Positions 37,601 to 43,847 of a DNA stretch of 56,492 bases are shown here, piece after piece. Made by a program: the position numbers and the translations under genes. The notes beneath the pieces are model-generated. The model saw only the letters and a program-made list of their open reading frames with translations. It made no database searches and was not told the DNA's origin. The stretch covers positions 1 through 56,492 of the forward strand of contig CAIKKO010000076.1 of assembly GCA_903828025.1 (NCBI GenBank), given 5' to 3'. Positions within the stretch are counted from its first letter, which is position 1; each line of letters starts with the position of its first letter. Source of the stretch: an uncultured Sphingomonadales bacterium. GTDB taxonomy: Bacteria; Pseudomonadota; Alphaproteobacteria; Sphingomonadales; Sphingomonadaceae.

Positions 37601-38780
37601 AGCCAAGCTCGAGACGCTGGCGTACGAGCGCTATGCGACCATGTATAAAGCTTACGCCGCCGGGGTGAGTGAGCAGCAGCAGCGCCAATTTCTGCTGAAG
37701 GATCTGTATTTCGGCGAACTTTCCGCTCCGGCGAACCCCAATGGGCCTTCCTATCTTCAGTATGTTCGCGGGTATCGCGCCGTACAGACTCTGTTCCCGG
37801 CCAGCAGTGGCTACACCGATAACCTCTCGACCTTCACGACCGATCCTTCGACGATCAGCGCCGATCACCCGCTGGGTGAGCCGACGAAGAACATCGTGGA
37901 CGGCCAGCCGGCCCGCGCCACCCGGATCTTGACCGGCAACGTCGATTTGCGCCTTGCCACGGTGGAAACCGCGCGCGGCGGTGATGTTACCCTGATTGGC
38001 CCCGGCGGTGACTTTATTGCGGGCTCGGTCCAGCGCACGTCCAGCCAGGCGGCCAGCAAGAGCACGCCGCTTGGCGACGTCGGTCGGCTTGGGCTGAGCA
38101 CCGGGACCAACTTCCAGCCGCAGCCGATCCCGATCGATTCGATCCCGATTGGCTACGAAGGCGTCATTACCTTGCGCGGCGGGGCTGTCCGCAGCTTTAC
38201 CGATGGCGATTTCCGCCTGAATCAGAGCCGCTTGTTCACGGTCTCGGGTGGCAATATCACGATGTGGTCTTCAAACGGCGATCTCAACGCCGGGCAGGGG
38301 CCCAAGACCTCGTCCAACTTCCCGCCCATCACGCTGCGCTTCACGCCGGATGCGTTCAGCGAGGTGGACTCGGCTGGCAGCGTGGCGGGGGCCGGTATTG
38401 CCGCGTTGCAACCTTCTGCCAATATCGCCCCGTCGAGCGTCACCCTCATCGCGCCGGTTGGCACGGTTGACGCGGGCGACGCGGGCGTGCGCGCCTCGGG
38501 TGACGTGTTCGTCGCTGCGGCGCGGGTGGCCAATGCCGACAACTTCAAGGTGGGCGGTGTATCGGTGGGCGTGCCCACGACGGCGGTGGTGGCAGCGCCC
38601 GCCGCGCCGGCCGGAGCAACGGCAGCGACGGCGGCCACGGCAGCGCAGGCCCGAGCGCAGGAATCGGGCGCGGCGGATCGCCGGTCGATCATCCGGGTCG
38701 ATGTGCTGGGGTATATCGGCGGCAATGCCGACGACTGCCCGAGCGGCCGGTTCGATTCATCCGGCAAATGTGTCCACTAA
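25656..38780 (+). CDS. Giant filamentous-haemagglutinin-family adhesin (TpsA), 4,374 residues
   Basis: A signal peptide (LLTGVSAVVLGLVVGAAPTHA) is followed by a short helical stretch and the TPS/haemagglutination-activity domain at about residues 115-270 (DSRALLSWNRFDVGAKTTLTF, with NRNGVIFGNG in place of the classical NPNGI). Thousands of residues of right-handed beta-helix repeats follow. From ~3000 on the sequence matches the DUF3739 type of filamentous haemagglutinin (GYVLPPSLSLTSLTSNILLG near 3660). The C-terminus ends in an exposed Cys4361-Cys4372 pair (DDCPSGRFDSSGKCVH), which recalls the disulphide anchor of HMW1. Three ATGs (25644, 25656, 25662) are possible; 25656 follows GGCGGA. 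The frame is intact over 13 kb, so the adhesin is presumably functional and under selection. Confidence 0.93.
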   Translation: MTMQTGTARNRQGNASRQRLLTGVSAVVLGLVVGAAPTHAQLARLRSVLGGAVVPTAATTITPPTATRGQSMQQALAQQQANRAAIQSLRSLVTEARSAALAAVRPQPTDGLSAKGLDAAVTKPTLAINDPTGLATWQGALMPTQTVNGGTYAVTIKQTDSRALLSWNRFDVGAKTTLTFDQTLNGKAQTDWVVLNRVVDPKASPTVILGQIKASGTVLVINRNGVIFGNGAQVNTHSLLVSSLEIGNFGRDPDAGTPGGSGLFTGLSIKDRNNAYLANGLLGNSVAPLKFDAMLTSSLTGTGNYSFTDPNAAFSSKVEGDVIVDRGANLTAGDGGFVIITAPNISNDGALSAPDGQVSLQAGRAINYTISTGSAASGDPDIRGLILRSTTVTGGQVVNTGLIDVPRGYISLGADLTGSVTNGGLISSTTSVSRNGVISLTAGHVSLSGGANSGSAGALSILPDENGETVPQGSADEPPNFKASRIDIGGEYVSTLAGAGATGLFGPAAVDFGENALLFAPSAIVSIGGRSGSGFSVGDFSALGHSPLTGSVNVAQGAMIDVGGIKDVQLSASRNSVTISPLKGNELRDTPNYRDVKIDGSFTLNGKTVTVDVRKHGIRSDGVAWIGSPLIEAGSAASQIGVTASELMTKGGSVTFKVTPVLSLADAQNAPKVSIAAGATIDFSGGWVHYNSGVVKSTRLIRADGTIVDIADADPNGDYIGIADGYSDTQSKFGITRTYRNKLISGDAIDPAYDEGRDAGALVIGASTATIAATLHGQAFAGQLQRDGSKVGTAKSAINSDPRALQSTASELPSGGFLRVGSILGSGTVELGGDIVVAADGQANSATAGAFVLSDSQLSNAGLSALTLQTTGGVRFDAGSAVVLENGGALKVDAGRTVRFDGTISAHGGKIAARTVEMGGTVLQSTFASTGSAFISSDDVSTAYAVGAALPNPFDIVVSGTLDVSGLWSNDYLAARSDSLPSGTAWTAGGTIALQVAPNVFVALGDSLQTASYAADLSGSLLVQGSALLNVASGGHVTRTGALDLTAKGGSVSLINQTVYSALVRTDPVLDVNSLTDLPIGGPNQSVTFTPIPGDLTRAGVRSALVVKDQRAVVQVDAANLNGFSFGGGGTFTLVAPDMTLGSATGGNGPHIGLDFLQQTGFGTLALSAYHSRVFNNLFSNGIEGNSAFLDTTQFVIKDGETLNLSQALLPNYLDSAQRSVLIGLASGSAVTSVLSAVVPPDAWDQRAANLTLGGLIELDVAHGGAITGAAGAAITTPKLLNQGTIRLVGGSITQRSALPESIATGGVGVRDAALGGHGLDDVLGTATLVNGHAQYDENAISLVSVEGGAVTNGQLFSSSGSDRAVYFLGALDAGTGIRLDAGSVTDLSGGLVLDPRAPVIAGAMLRTGTLYAGGSISTAAPLNQSSLLFYAESPLGGGRFAPPRGGSTSPVLTPINGLTLDAAKGAAIDISGAAADLDIAVSGGAYQRTAEWTDAGSLSVNGRGTLTGSTLRAFGGAAQAQGGTLEWLRPTLAQSDGANGPADNVITADWIAASGFSTMVARGAIALDGTLDLKLGKAFILSSADTTGSSIVESDLRTTVSLVQNGDAVIEAPYVRLSSLSQKAARNAPSTVDHGSITIAGNNIDLVGGVAFVVPGGTDGAGQAAGTVTLKAAHDIRLIGVASPVLENQFSGLTGEVVSTGNLGFVASQVYATTGTGNLQQLIEDRRNGTSFSTATPYVIASLANSGTVSFASNGGATPDTPLSAGSWLKVAAAHIVQDGVLRAPLGLLEIGTSTQLSLTAGTVPLTQSVSFGAGSVTSVSGKGLNVPYGETTDLTEYYFKPNTNGALTAAPVGELHLDGGAISVGTGAQIDGQGGGDVFAYEFVSGTGGSRDVLSRVNTDTFSSTNGLQFADGRQVYAILPVAKAGEVAAFDPVYSADYGAATGDLYGSNAGRTVWLDGGSGVAAGEYLLLPAHYALLPGAMRLVENTDSAAPFVDGASQLRDGSVLIGGSFGTAGTNFRESTRRAFTVESVATFGRYSRLQTTSGTTDFNNLATKAGKAAPRSPLDAARFVLRPTESLLVDGNFAVDAATGGRGAQFDIAVSAIEIRAALPITPTAGVLTLTTPTLNKLNANSLLIGGIRADNLDGTTSIDVVGQNIRVDRSTSLELPELILAVGGDNANLTLAAGATIKATGTLSDSRSGDYLVGYSANPSSTLAGDNSGIGAVLRLSSGTERLVSRTVDPTLTDAQLRTARLTISNGASLSGTALALNSTGSVGLGAKATIAAKNVSLGAVRLDLSAGGLDAAVVNQLAAADHLTLQSQRLIALGAGLPTQFNDLVVDSAGFVSTGSNVALKAKSIDLRNSGLAAAGCATSALSACGAGTTISLIADTIGLGNGTFRMLGFEGGVTLNSNAGLYVEGKGTLAIDDAAAPANVSLTLHTPFIADRASSGSADVTSGGADYVFATTGKVTIDGHGLTGTSTTKAQSAGSTIAFGTAEARIASLTVTDAQIRATAGVVEAFARGNIAVSGTSSIAVPSFSTQIGSSTDPITATAGSGTIDLQSATGGIDLAAGTNLTVDTGVGTAGSLDLVATHGAIRLGATLNGGIAATATRNAAILLDGASLRDGTGAAFDLSAFLTASGRLFGGAVQIHTGTGDLAIAAGQTLRAGKVTLATDNGMIAIAGTIDTSGESVSGLKMTDPGYTAARVNGGDITLYGANGLTLAATARLAAGTSGYNANDSRQASGGNITLGISAADAALTIANGAAIDVHATNSADRQVAVSVKDATTQALTTAYRKVAGDLGGTVTLRAPLIQSDTAVDVRAAGTITGARALTLDAFKTFDLDAIAASGAFAGVTSDVGGIHLDAAATGKPNFLSDTGAAGTLPSFIRNFTVVRADGGSLAGYRLRPEAVLSSARSIAVDSNINLGAGTITDYSAAVAAGLLVESPLGPDAAGNPRYEVVQGKEAELFSRFVDMTFRVGGKVTGEAGVFSVRAGGDLTVANSISDGFFAFHDRTDAGYINHQLGGGDRVYHPATQLNCENFSTCDTTLLSYSKYAGKAPSDDRIVVVDLTAPELGDQATPIFVHSPYNASANTVAADGTGNAIGIGELFPLVNGKPVTSSDIRLVAGAAAGSADPLSVDRASRGSVIVAGEKSYSVTAQKGNNTLGGGVELGIDDGFGNIIYGTANNFLTTTLGQLIDPKTSADFFTHLNWGSGDALADTTRAAALTYFSGHRFIKDGGDIVGVYASLSEVTQFLATDYGTAYANLTRDTVGPIDPGSPIVYDQPKAFYRPVIRTGDGKIALAAAGNVDLVGSGKVLYRDNTGASRDAFGAFGNDIDTAQVGGAAVYTAGTRLAGFGSPASAALTNSSERLDYIPSPQGVLDWAPVQAGGGGAISLAAGVDVIGRRDVWSEAFLSAGLDYTTDLPGYDSTNNFYKEHVGDASQRWQIGSVGLNTNVAGVAQLFISGVGALAGGDVTVTAGRDVNDLTVALDNATSTDLNAAGARVLSTSGSGNLALRAGRDVLGGQVDIAHGVGLLTVGGAVAAAGTSLNRVSYDVRAGADPRNLLRIRVNDATVSLVARGDVTIGGIGALGAQQTFAGVNDVLGAAGSFTPVAGVSITTGGAVDLVQNRPEQRVSFMDQASQASDEGGFLQGYVLPPSLSLTSLTSNILLGNGRPELLYPSQFGQLSLVAGGDISNFALSMSDANPSDLPGAFSVTQFIPSGEAVERVAGLGFSFGAILGTASDSLLRLYHERTLLHAGDDRPIEIYAGGSISNVQLELAKAARINVGIDLQNFYFEGQNVSVSDVTSIVAGRDILATTQLPPVDSAVTGRPYVGTTNFILGGPGTLSVQAGRDLGPFLNSVTVGGVSYAGGIRTIGNEANPWLGATGADAYALFGVAHGADFAALNSTYLDPQNAAKLDGDLFVQVADAAGNKSPDRTKFVYAPKLADWLLQNAPDVFLSVFGDAFATTDAATAAPAKLETLAYERYATMYKAYAAGVSEQQQRQFLLKDLYFGELSAPANPNGPSYLQYVRGYRAVQTLFPASSGYTDNLSTFTTDPSTISADHPLGEPTKNIVDGQPARATRILTGNVDLRLATVETARGGDVTLIGPGGDFIAGSVQRTSSQAASKSTPLGDVGRLGLSTGTNFQPQPIPIDSIPIGYEGVITLRGGAVRSFTDGDFRLNQSRLFTVSGGNITMWSSNGDLNAGQGPKTSSNFPPITLRFTPDAFSEVDSAGSVAGAGIAALQPSANIAPSSVTLIAPVGTVDAGDAGVRASGDVFVAAARVANADNFKVGGVSVGVPTTAVVAAPAAPAGATAATAATAAQARAQESGAADRRSIIRVDVLGYIGGNADDCPSGRFDSSGKCVH

Positions 38781-38866
38781 GCGGCTGCGGTTCAGGATCA
38801 CGGGCCTATCGAGGGGCGTGATCGGACTAACGGCAGGCCGACGGAAATAACCCAGGGAGTTCGAGT

Positions 38867-39469
38867 ATGAGGATCAACACAGCCATCACCCCCCTCGCGG
38901 CGGCGGCCTGCCTGCTGGCGCTGACGGCGGGGTCTGCGGCGCAGGCGCAAAACGCCGGGCTTGGTGGTCCGGCCATCCCGGGTGTGTGCATGCTCTCGCG
39001 CGAGGCGGTGCTCGCCAACAGCAAAGTTGCGGTGTACGCGACCGACCGGATCAAGCAATTGACCGCAGAGGCGCAAGCCGAACTGGATGCCGAGCGCAAG
39101 CCCGTGGACGGCGAGATTGCCGCGCTGCGGGCGCAGGCTTCCAAGATGACGGCCGATCAGATTCGCACGCAGGAAAACGCTCTTGGCGCAAAGCTCGCGC
39201 CGATTCAGGCCAAGGCCAATCTGCGCCGCCGCGAGATCGAGAAGACCCGCGCCGACACGCTGGCGACCATTTCGGCGCAGGCCCAGCCGCTGATCGCCGC
39301 TGTTTATACGCAGAAGGGCTGCGGGCTGCTGCTGGATCGCAATACCTTGCTTGGCGGCAATTTTGCCAACGATCTTACGGCCGCCGTGGTGGCCGCGCTT
39401 GATGCCAAGCTCACCTCGATTCCGATCCAGCGCGCCACGTTGCCGCCCACTGCGGCACCCGCGCAATAG
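38867..39469 (+). CDS. OmpH/Skp-family periplasmic chaperone-like protein
   Basis: 200 residues with a signal peptide (AITPLAAAACLLALTAGSAAQA). The mature part starts with a strand (GVCMLSREAVLANSKVAV), followed by a long coiled-coil hairpin (IKQLTAEAQAELDAERKPVDGEIAALRAQASKM is the approximate first arm), a turn, and a returning helix. It closes with strands containing YTQKGCGLLLDRNTLLGG, the order found in Skp. Skp traps unfolded outer-membrane proteins. Its place 86 bases behind the giant adhesin gene, with GGGAG before the ATG, suggests a dedicated holdase for the adhesin, transporter or porin. Two cysteines, unusual in Skp, may form a disulphide. Confidence 0.85.
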   Translation: MRINTAITPLAAAACLLALTAGSAAQAQNAGLGGPAIPGVCMLSREAVLANSKVAVYATDRIKQLTAEAQAELDAERKPVDGEIAALRAQASKMTADQIRTQENALGAKLAPIQAKANLRRREIEKTRADTLATISAQAQPLIAAVYTQKGCGLLLDRNTLLGGNFANDLTAAVVAALDAKLTSIPIQRATLPPTAAPAQ

Positions 39470-40012
39470 CGTCAGGCGGGCCGGACGGCTCCTGTCCGGT
39501 TGCGCTAAGCAGTCGGATTGTGTCCCGAATGGGCACATGATGCGTGTTGGCCGGGTGCGGGCCTGATTGCTGGCGAAAAAAATACGGGGAAACCGGCCTC
39601 GTTCCGCACCTTGGGGCGAGGCTGCCGTGCGGCGGAAATGCGCGCCGTACTCCGCAAAACGCCCCTAAATGGGCCAAAGCACGGGCGTATTCGCGGGCGA
39701 TCGCGGTTGGCCAATGGCCGTCCCGGTGCCTGCGCGCCACGGCCGGACAGACAGCTTGGACCACACCGGTGATCATGACCGACACGTTTATCACAAAAAT
39801 GTCACCGCTCAAAAATAAAGGGGTGCACGGGGGCGAATCAAACCGCCTGTCCAACAGCGTCGTTTTCTCGGGCGGCGTCGGGACAGGCTCAGGACCGCTC
39901 CCAGCAAGTCCTTGTCTTAAAAGGACATGATAAAATTGAAGGTTTAGGCCGAGGTGACCGTTCCATCTGCGGAAACGGCATCAGGACCAAACTGAAGCGA
40001 AAGGGATATATA
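39470..40012. other. 543-base intergenic region before the PstS-like gene
   Basis: No convincing gene is seen. The first ~280 bases are GC-rich and featureless; 39780-39960 is richer in A+T and contains the Pho-box-like site listed separately and the likely promoter. Confidence 0.5.
39788..39805 (+). promoter_or_regulatory. Pho-box-like direct repeat upstream of the PstS-like gene
   Basis: Two 7-base half-sites, TTATCAC (39788-39794) and ATGTCAC (39799-39805), are separated by AAAA, which gives the 11-base period of PhoB boxes (consensus CTGTCAT). The second half-site fits well and the first fits in part. It lies ~210 bases before the start codon, so the promoter would need a long leader or extra sites. 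Confidence 0.4.
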
Positions 40013-42523
40013 ATGTCGAATCATCTGAAATCGTCGCTGCTCGCAGCGACCGCTGCGGTCATCGCATCGGCCGTTCCGGCGCACGCCCAGCTCGTTTATC
40101 CTTCTGCCGAACTTCGCGGCATGGGCGCTACCTCGGTCCAGGACATGTGGCCGCGTGAAGCCAACTGCGTTGGCGGCTTCAAGCCGACCGGCACCACGAG
40201 CAGCGAAAACTCGTTCACCGTGAACGCTGACGACACCGTCTCGCCGCGCAACCTCGGCAACGCCAAGGCACTCGCCGTCACCCCGACGTTCGATTGCAGC
40301 TCGCAGTCGATCCAGCCGAACATTTCGGTCCGTTACATCGGTATCGGTTCGGGCGGCAGCCGCAACGTTCTGACCGCCACGACCGCTTATGCGGGCTATC
40401 AGGCCAACGGCATCAAGCTGCCGAACGGCACCGCCGCTGCTCCTGCAAACCCCTCGCCCGCCATCTTCGGTTCGGACGTGTCGACCTGGGGCGGTGCTCA
40501 CTATGCGCTTTCGGATTCGCCGGCTGGCGCGAGCGATATCACCAACCTGACGGCCAACCACGCCGCGGCTGGGGCCTTCATTCAGGTTCCGCTGTATGTT
40601 CTGCCTGTCGCGCTCGCCTATAACCCGGTCTATGCCTATGTGGCTTCGGACACGACCCACGCGACGACCTACAAGTTCAACGTTCAGGCCACTGCCACGG
40701 ACGCCCCCAACGGCGGTCTGCGCCTGTCGAAGGTTGCTTACTGCAACATCGTCAACGGCGTGATCAAGAACTGGAACGATCCGCGCATCGCTGCCACCAA
40801 CTGGCAGGTCGATAGCAAGGGCAAGCCGGTGATCAGCAAGACCACCAAGGCACCGGTGCTCGTTTCGCTGAAGGACGTTTCGGACGACGCCACGCGTTGG
40901 GCCAAGGAAGGCGCTCCGATCCGTCTGGTCGGCCGTCTCGACAAGTCGGGCACCACCGACATCTTCTCGCGTCACATCAACAACGCCTGCACCGACTCGC
41001 TCGGCACCACGACCAACAAGTTCGCCAACGCTGCAGAATCGCTGCCGTTTGACCCCACTTCGGCCATCAACCTGCGCGAATTCCGTGGTGACACGAACTA
41101 CTACCCGACCAGCCTCGACACCACCTCCGGTGTGGTTGACGCTGCGAAGGTTGCGAAGCACATCAGCGCTCTGGCCGGTACGACCAGCGTGCTGAACGGC
41201 GTTGTTTACAAGAACGGCGTTGAAGGCTTCGTCAGCCAGTCGTCGGGCTTCTCCGCTTCGGAAGGCATCACGACCAGCGCCACCACCGGCACCAACGGCG
41301 GCGGCAAGTTCATCGTCGCTTCGGGTGGCGGTAACGTGATCACGGCGATCAACGCTGGCTTCGCGGCTTCGGATGCCACGCTGAAGGACTTCTTCGGCCA
41401 TGCGGTCTTCGCGAAGAACGGTCTGGCTTCGGAAGTGCAGCTCTATGAGATCGTCGGTACGCCCGTGACGACCACCGTGACTGATCCCGTCGATGCGACG
41501 ATCACGCACACCGTCGTGACCACGACCACCACGGTCTATAAGGTCTCGGATCAGTCGGTTTACGGTACCATTGCCAACATTGTTGACACGACCAACGCAA
41601 CGCCCCCGGTGGTGACGAACTCGGTCGCTTACAGCCCTGTTGATCCTGCGGTTGACCTTTCGCTGCTGCAGGCGGTCAAGCTGCTGAAGGGCACGTCCAT
41701 CCCGGGTGCGCTGGTTGCTTCGGCAGACGGTTCGCTCCTGTTCAACGGCAAGATCGGCTACATCTCGGCTGACCAGGTCCTCCCGGCAGTTGGCGCTACC
41801 ACTTCGGCGGCTGCGCTTGAAATCTCTGACACCTATGCCAACGGCACGGGCAAGGCTCCTGCCTTCGCCATGCCGAACGCAACCACCGCACAGGCCGCTT
41901 TCGGCACGACCGTTCTGCCGCCGGAATCGACCAAGGCTGGTAAGTACGCCGCTGGCGCCTCGGGCACCATCGTCCGTACCAACCCGCTTGATTGGTACAA
42001 CGCGCTGTATGCCGCTGGTTCGTCGCTCGCCAACCCCAAGGTTGGTTACCCGCTGACCGGCACGACCCAGTTCGACACCGCCACGTGCTTCGCGAACCCC
42101 GACAACCGCAACGCGGTTGCCACGTTCCTGACCACGCTGTACGGTTTCAACGTCACGGACAGCGCTGGCAAGAAGCAGTCGAAGGATCTGTTCACGGGCG
42201 TCAAGAAGCCGGGCATCCGTACGCAGTACAACATCGCACCGCTCCCGACCAACTGGACGACTGCGATCTACAACACCTTCCTGATCAACAACCCGAAGGA
42301 CAACAGCCTCGGTCTGTACCTCCAGAACGGTCTGCCGGGTAAGAACTTCATCGCCGCTTACGGCCTGAAGGGTACCACCACCATCGCAGCCAGCACGGTC
42401 ACCACTGCCGGTGCCGTCAAGCTGCCGGCTGGCGCCACGTATCCGGGCGTTGGCAAGAAGTCGACGATCACCTACTCTGAAGGTGGCGCGAACCCCTCGT
42501 GCACGGCTGGCGCGGGTCTCTGA
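40013..42523 (+). CDS. Large exported PstS-like substrate-binding-fold protein
   Basis: 836 residues with a signal peptide (SSLLAATAAVIASAVPAHA). The central part resembles the PBP-like/PstS fold: AYCNIVNGVIKNWNDPRI (compare the IFNGKIKNWNDP pattern of PstS) and RLDKSGTTDIFSRHIN (compare the phosphate-binding RxDxSGTT loop). At more than twice the length of PstS, with long Thr/Val/Ala-rich inserts (around 480-520) and several Cys residues, it is probably secreted or surface-bound rather than an ABC-transporter partner; no pstCAB genes follow. GAAAGGG precedes the ATG. Codon use shifts toward GCT, GGT and CGT, unlike its neighbours, which suggests high expression. The type II system in this window could export it, but that is not shown. 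Confidence 0.82.
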   Translation: MSNHLKSSLLAATAAVIASAVPAHAQLVYPSAELRGMGATSVQDMWPREANCVGGFKPTGTTSSENSFTVNADDTVSPRNLGNAKALAVTPTFDCSSQSIQPNISVRYIGIGSGGSRNVLTATTAYAGYQANGIKLPNGTAAAPANPSPAIFGSDVSTWGGAHYALSDSPAGASDITNLTANHAAAGAFIQVPLYVLPVALAYNPVYAYVASDTTHATTYKFNVQATATDAPNGGLRLSKVAYCNIVNGVIKNWNDPRIAATNWQVDSKGKPVISKTTKAPVLVSLKDVSDDATRWAKEGAPIRLVGRLDKSGTTDIFSRHINNACTDSLGTTTNKFANAAESLPFDPTSAINLREFRGDTNYYPTSLDTTSGVVDAAKVAKHISALAGTTSVLNGVVYKNGVEGFVSQSSGFSASEGITTSATTGTNGGGKFIVASGGGNVITAINAGFAASDATLKDFFGHAVFAKNGLASEVQLYEIVGTPVTTTVTDPVDATITHTVVTTTTTVYKVSDQSVYGTIANIVDTTNATPPVVTNSVAYSPVDPAVDLSLLQAVKLLKGTSIPGALVASADGSLLFNGKIGYISADQVLPAVGATTSAAALEISDTYANGTGKAPAFAMPNATTAQAAFGTTVLPPESTKAGKYAAGASGTIVRTNPLDWYNALYAAGSSLANPKVGYPLTGTTQFDTATCFANPDNRNAVATFLTTLYGFNVTDSAGKKQSKDLFTGVKKPGIRTQYNIAPLPTNWTTAIYNTFLINNPKDNSLGLYLQNGLPGKNFIAAYGLKGTTTIAASTVTTAGAVKLPAGATYPGVGKKSTITYSEGGANPSCTAGAGL

Positions 42524-42557
42524 TCCAAACCACCGATTGCATTTGGTCAATACAGGA

Positions 42558-42587
42558 GTGGCCCCGGGAAACCGGGGCCACTTTTTT
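42558..42587 (+). terminator. Strong Rho-independent terminator after the PstS-like gene
   Basis: A perfect 10-bp stem (42558-42567 with 42572-42581) is closed by a GAAA tetraloop and followed by six T. It stands 34 bases past the stop and supports high, monocistronic expression. Confidence 0.93.
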
Positions 42588-42854
42588 GTGCGCGGCGCAT
42601 GGCGGCGGCGCGATTCGGCCTACGCCCGCAGGCGCGTGGCAAAATTCCGGGGCGTTGGAGCGGGGTTCAGCGCGAATCGGGGCTATTTTCAGCAAAATGC
42701 GCGCTGTTCAGACGAAATTAAGGGTTTCCTGTGTAAACAATACGTGTCACAGTCATTTTTGGCAGGTGATTTGTTTATATCCCAATCGACTGGCGGCGTT
42801 GATCCTCGGATCCGCCGCCATTTTTTTGGTTAGCGCGGGTCTGCCGCGGACTTA

Positions 42855-42886
42855 TACCAACCTGCAGTGATCCTGACCTATGAGGA
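42855..42886 (+). repeat. Left terminal inverted repeat of the MITE-like element
   Basis: 32 bases, the exact reverse complement of 43099-43130. The terminal bases are TACCAACC and the inner end is TATGAGGA. Confidence 0.9.
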
Positions 42887-43098
42887 CGTTTTCTGGTGGT
42901 TCTCGGCAAGAAGCGGCCGAAGGGGCGATGTGGTGCATCGTTCCGAGGGCGCGACGCTGTCCGAGAGCCGCCAGAAATCGCCCTTCGGGTTGCCAGTCTC
43001 GCGCTTTCTGGCCCCGCCCGCTGGACTTCGTCGCGGCGGTTCGACGATGCACCACCTCGCCTTCACCACCACTCCTCGCCAGCGAACGGGACTGGCAA

Positions 43099-43130
43099 TC
43101 CTCATAGGTCAGGATCACTGCAGGTTGGTA
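43099..43130 (-). repeat. Right terminal inverted repeat of the MITE-like element
   Basis: 32 bases, the exact reverse complement of 42855-42886. It ends one base before the TAA stop (minus strand) of the DsbA-like gene. Confidence 0.9.
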
Positions 43131-43847
43131 TTAGCGGTCACCCTGCTTGGCCATGTATTCGATCGCGGCCCTGAGATCGTCGTCGCCAATCGCGCCGGCC
43201 ACCATGATCGTTTTGCCATTGGCGTTGTTGCGCACCGCGATGGCCGGGGTGCCACCCAGATTGGCGCGCTGTGCGCTGCGCATTTCCTCGCCGAGCCGCT
43301 CGCTCGTGGCCGGGGCGGTGGTGCAGGCGGCCAATGCTGCGCTGTCGAGCGCGCCTGCGCTCCGCGCGAGTGCGGCCACAGGATCGCCGTTCTGCCCTGC
43401 CTGCGCGGGAATGCCCTGGCCATTGCTGCCGGTCATCGCCAGCCATCCATCGAGAAAGTGGTAATAGGCCGCATCGCCCGCCTGATCGCCCACGCACAGC
43501 GCCGATAACGAAGCCAGCATCGCATTGGCACCATGGAACGGCAGCGGATAGAGCCGCACCGCGAGATTGACGCGCCCTTGCGCAGCATCGACCACCGTTT
43601 CGGGGGTCATACCAAGCACCTTGCAATAAGGGCACTCGGGATCGAGCCACACAATCACGCTCACCGCCGCTTTGGCCGGACCATGGACCCGGTCGCCCGC
43701 GCCGATGGGGCTCACAGCGGTCGCGACATGCCAGCCGGGGCCCTCGTTGTCCTGCGCGTGGAGCGTCGCGGGTGCCGCCAGCGGCGCGGCAATCAGCGCA
43801 GCGAGCAGCGGAGTTCTGGCAAGCCATGAAGGCAGCAAACGGGGCAC
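43131..43847 (-). CDS. DsbA/thioredoxin-fold periplasmic oxidoreductase
   Basis: About 238 residues from a GTG at 43847, which has AAGGA 8 bases upstream; the frame is open to an ATG at 43973, but that adds a basic tail ahead of the signal peptide (LARTPLLAALIAAPLAAPATLHA). The active site is CPYC in VIVWLDPECPYCKVLGM. The cis-Pro loop is GTPAIAV, and the C-terminus (DDLRAAIEYMAKQ) is typical of DsbA/DsbC-like thioredoxin folds. An insert helical domain lies between. It may oxidise or isomerise disulphides in exported proteins, several of which in this window have Cys pairs. It is divergent from modA. Its TAA stop coincides with the flanking TTA of the MITE-like element. Confidence 0.85.
   Translation of the reverse strand: MPRLLPSWLARTPLLAALIAAPLAAPATLHAQDNEGPGWHVATAVSPIGAGDRVHGPAKAAVSVIVWLDPECPYCKVLGMTPETVVDAAQGRVNLAVRLYPLPFHGANAMLASLSALCVGDQAGDAAYYHFLDGWLAMTGSNGQGIPAQAGQNGDPVAALARSAGALDSAALAACTTAPATSERLGEEMRSAQRANLGGTPAIAVRNNANGKTIMVAGAIGDDDLRAAIEYMAKQGDR

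Larger units (their letters stand above)
42855..43130. mobile_element. MITE-like 276-bp element with perfect 32-bp terminal inverted repeats
   Basis: The ends 42855-42886 and 43099-43130 are perfect inverted repeats of 32 bases beginning TACCAACCTGCAGTGATCC. TTA stands directly outside both ends (42852-42854 and 43131-43133), as a 3-bp target duplication would. Further inner complementarity (42924-42940 with 43045-43061, 16 of 17; 42971-42977 with 43005-43011) makes the whole unit a long imperfect hairpin. No transposase or credible gene is encoded; open frames on both strands begin with the same MILTYED only because the ends mirror each other. The outer TTA is also the stop codon of the minus-strand oxidoreductase gene. 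A non-autonomous transposon is the best reading, a structured RNA or bidirectional terminator the alternative. Confidence 0.72.

Noticed and set aside
39944..42550. 868-residue open frame antisense to the PstS-like gene
   Set aside because: It mirrors the sense gene exactly, has no signal, domain or sensible composition (Arg/Gly/Val-rich), and follows from the lack of certain codons in a GC-rich, codon-biased gene.
42854..43131. CRISPR or attachment-site interpretation of the 32-bp repeats
   Set aside because: Only two copies exist, in inverted orientation, with no spacers, cas genes or integrase nearby.
42867..43508. Possible genes on both strands starting MILTYED
   Set aside because: The identical starts come from the inverted repeats of the MITE-like element; the remainder is antisense to the DsbA-like gene or low-quality sequence.
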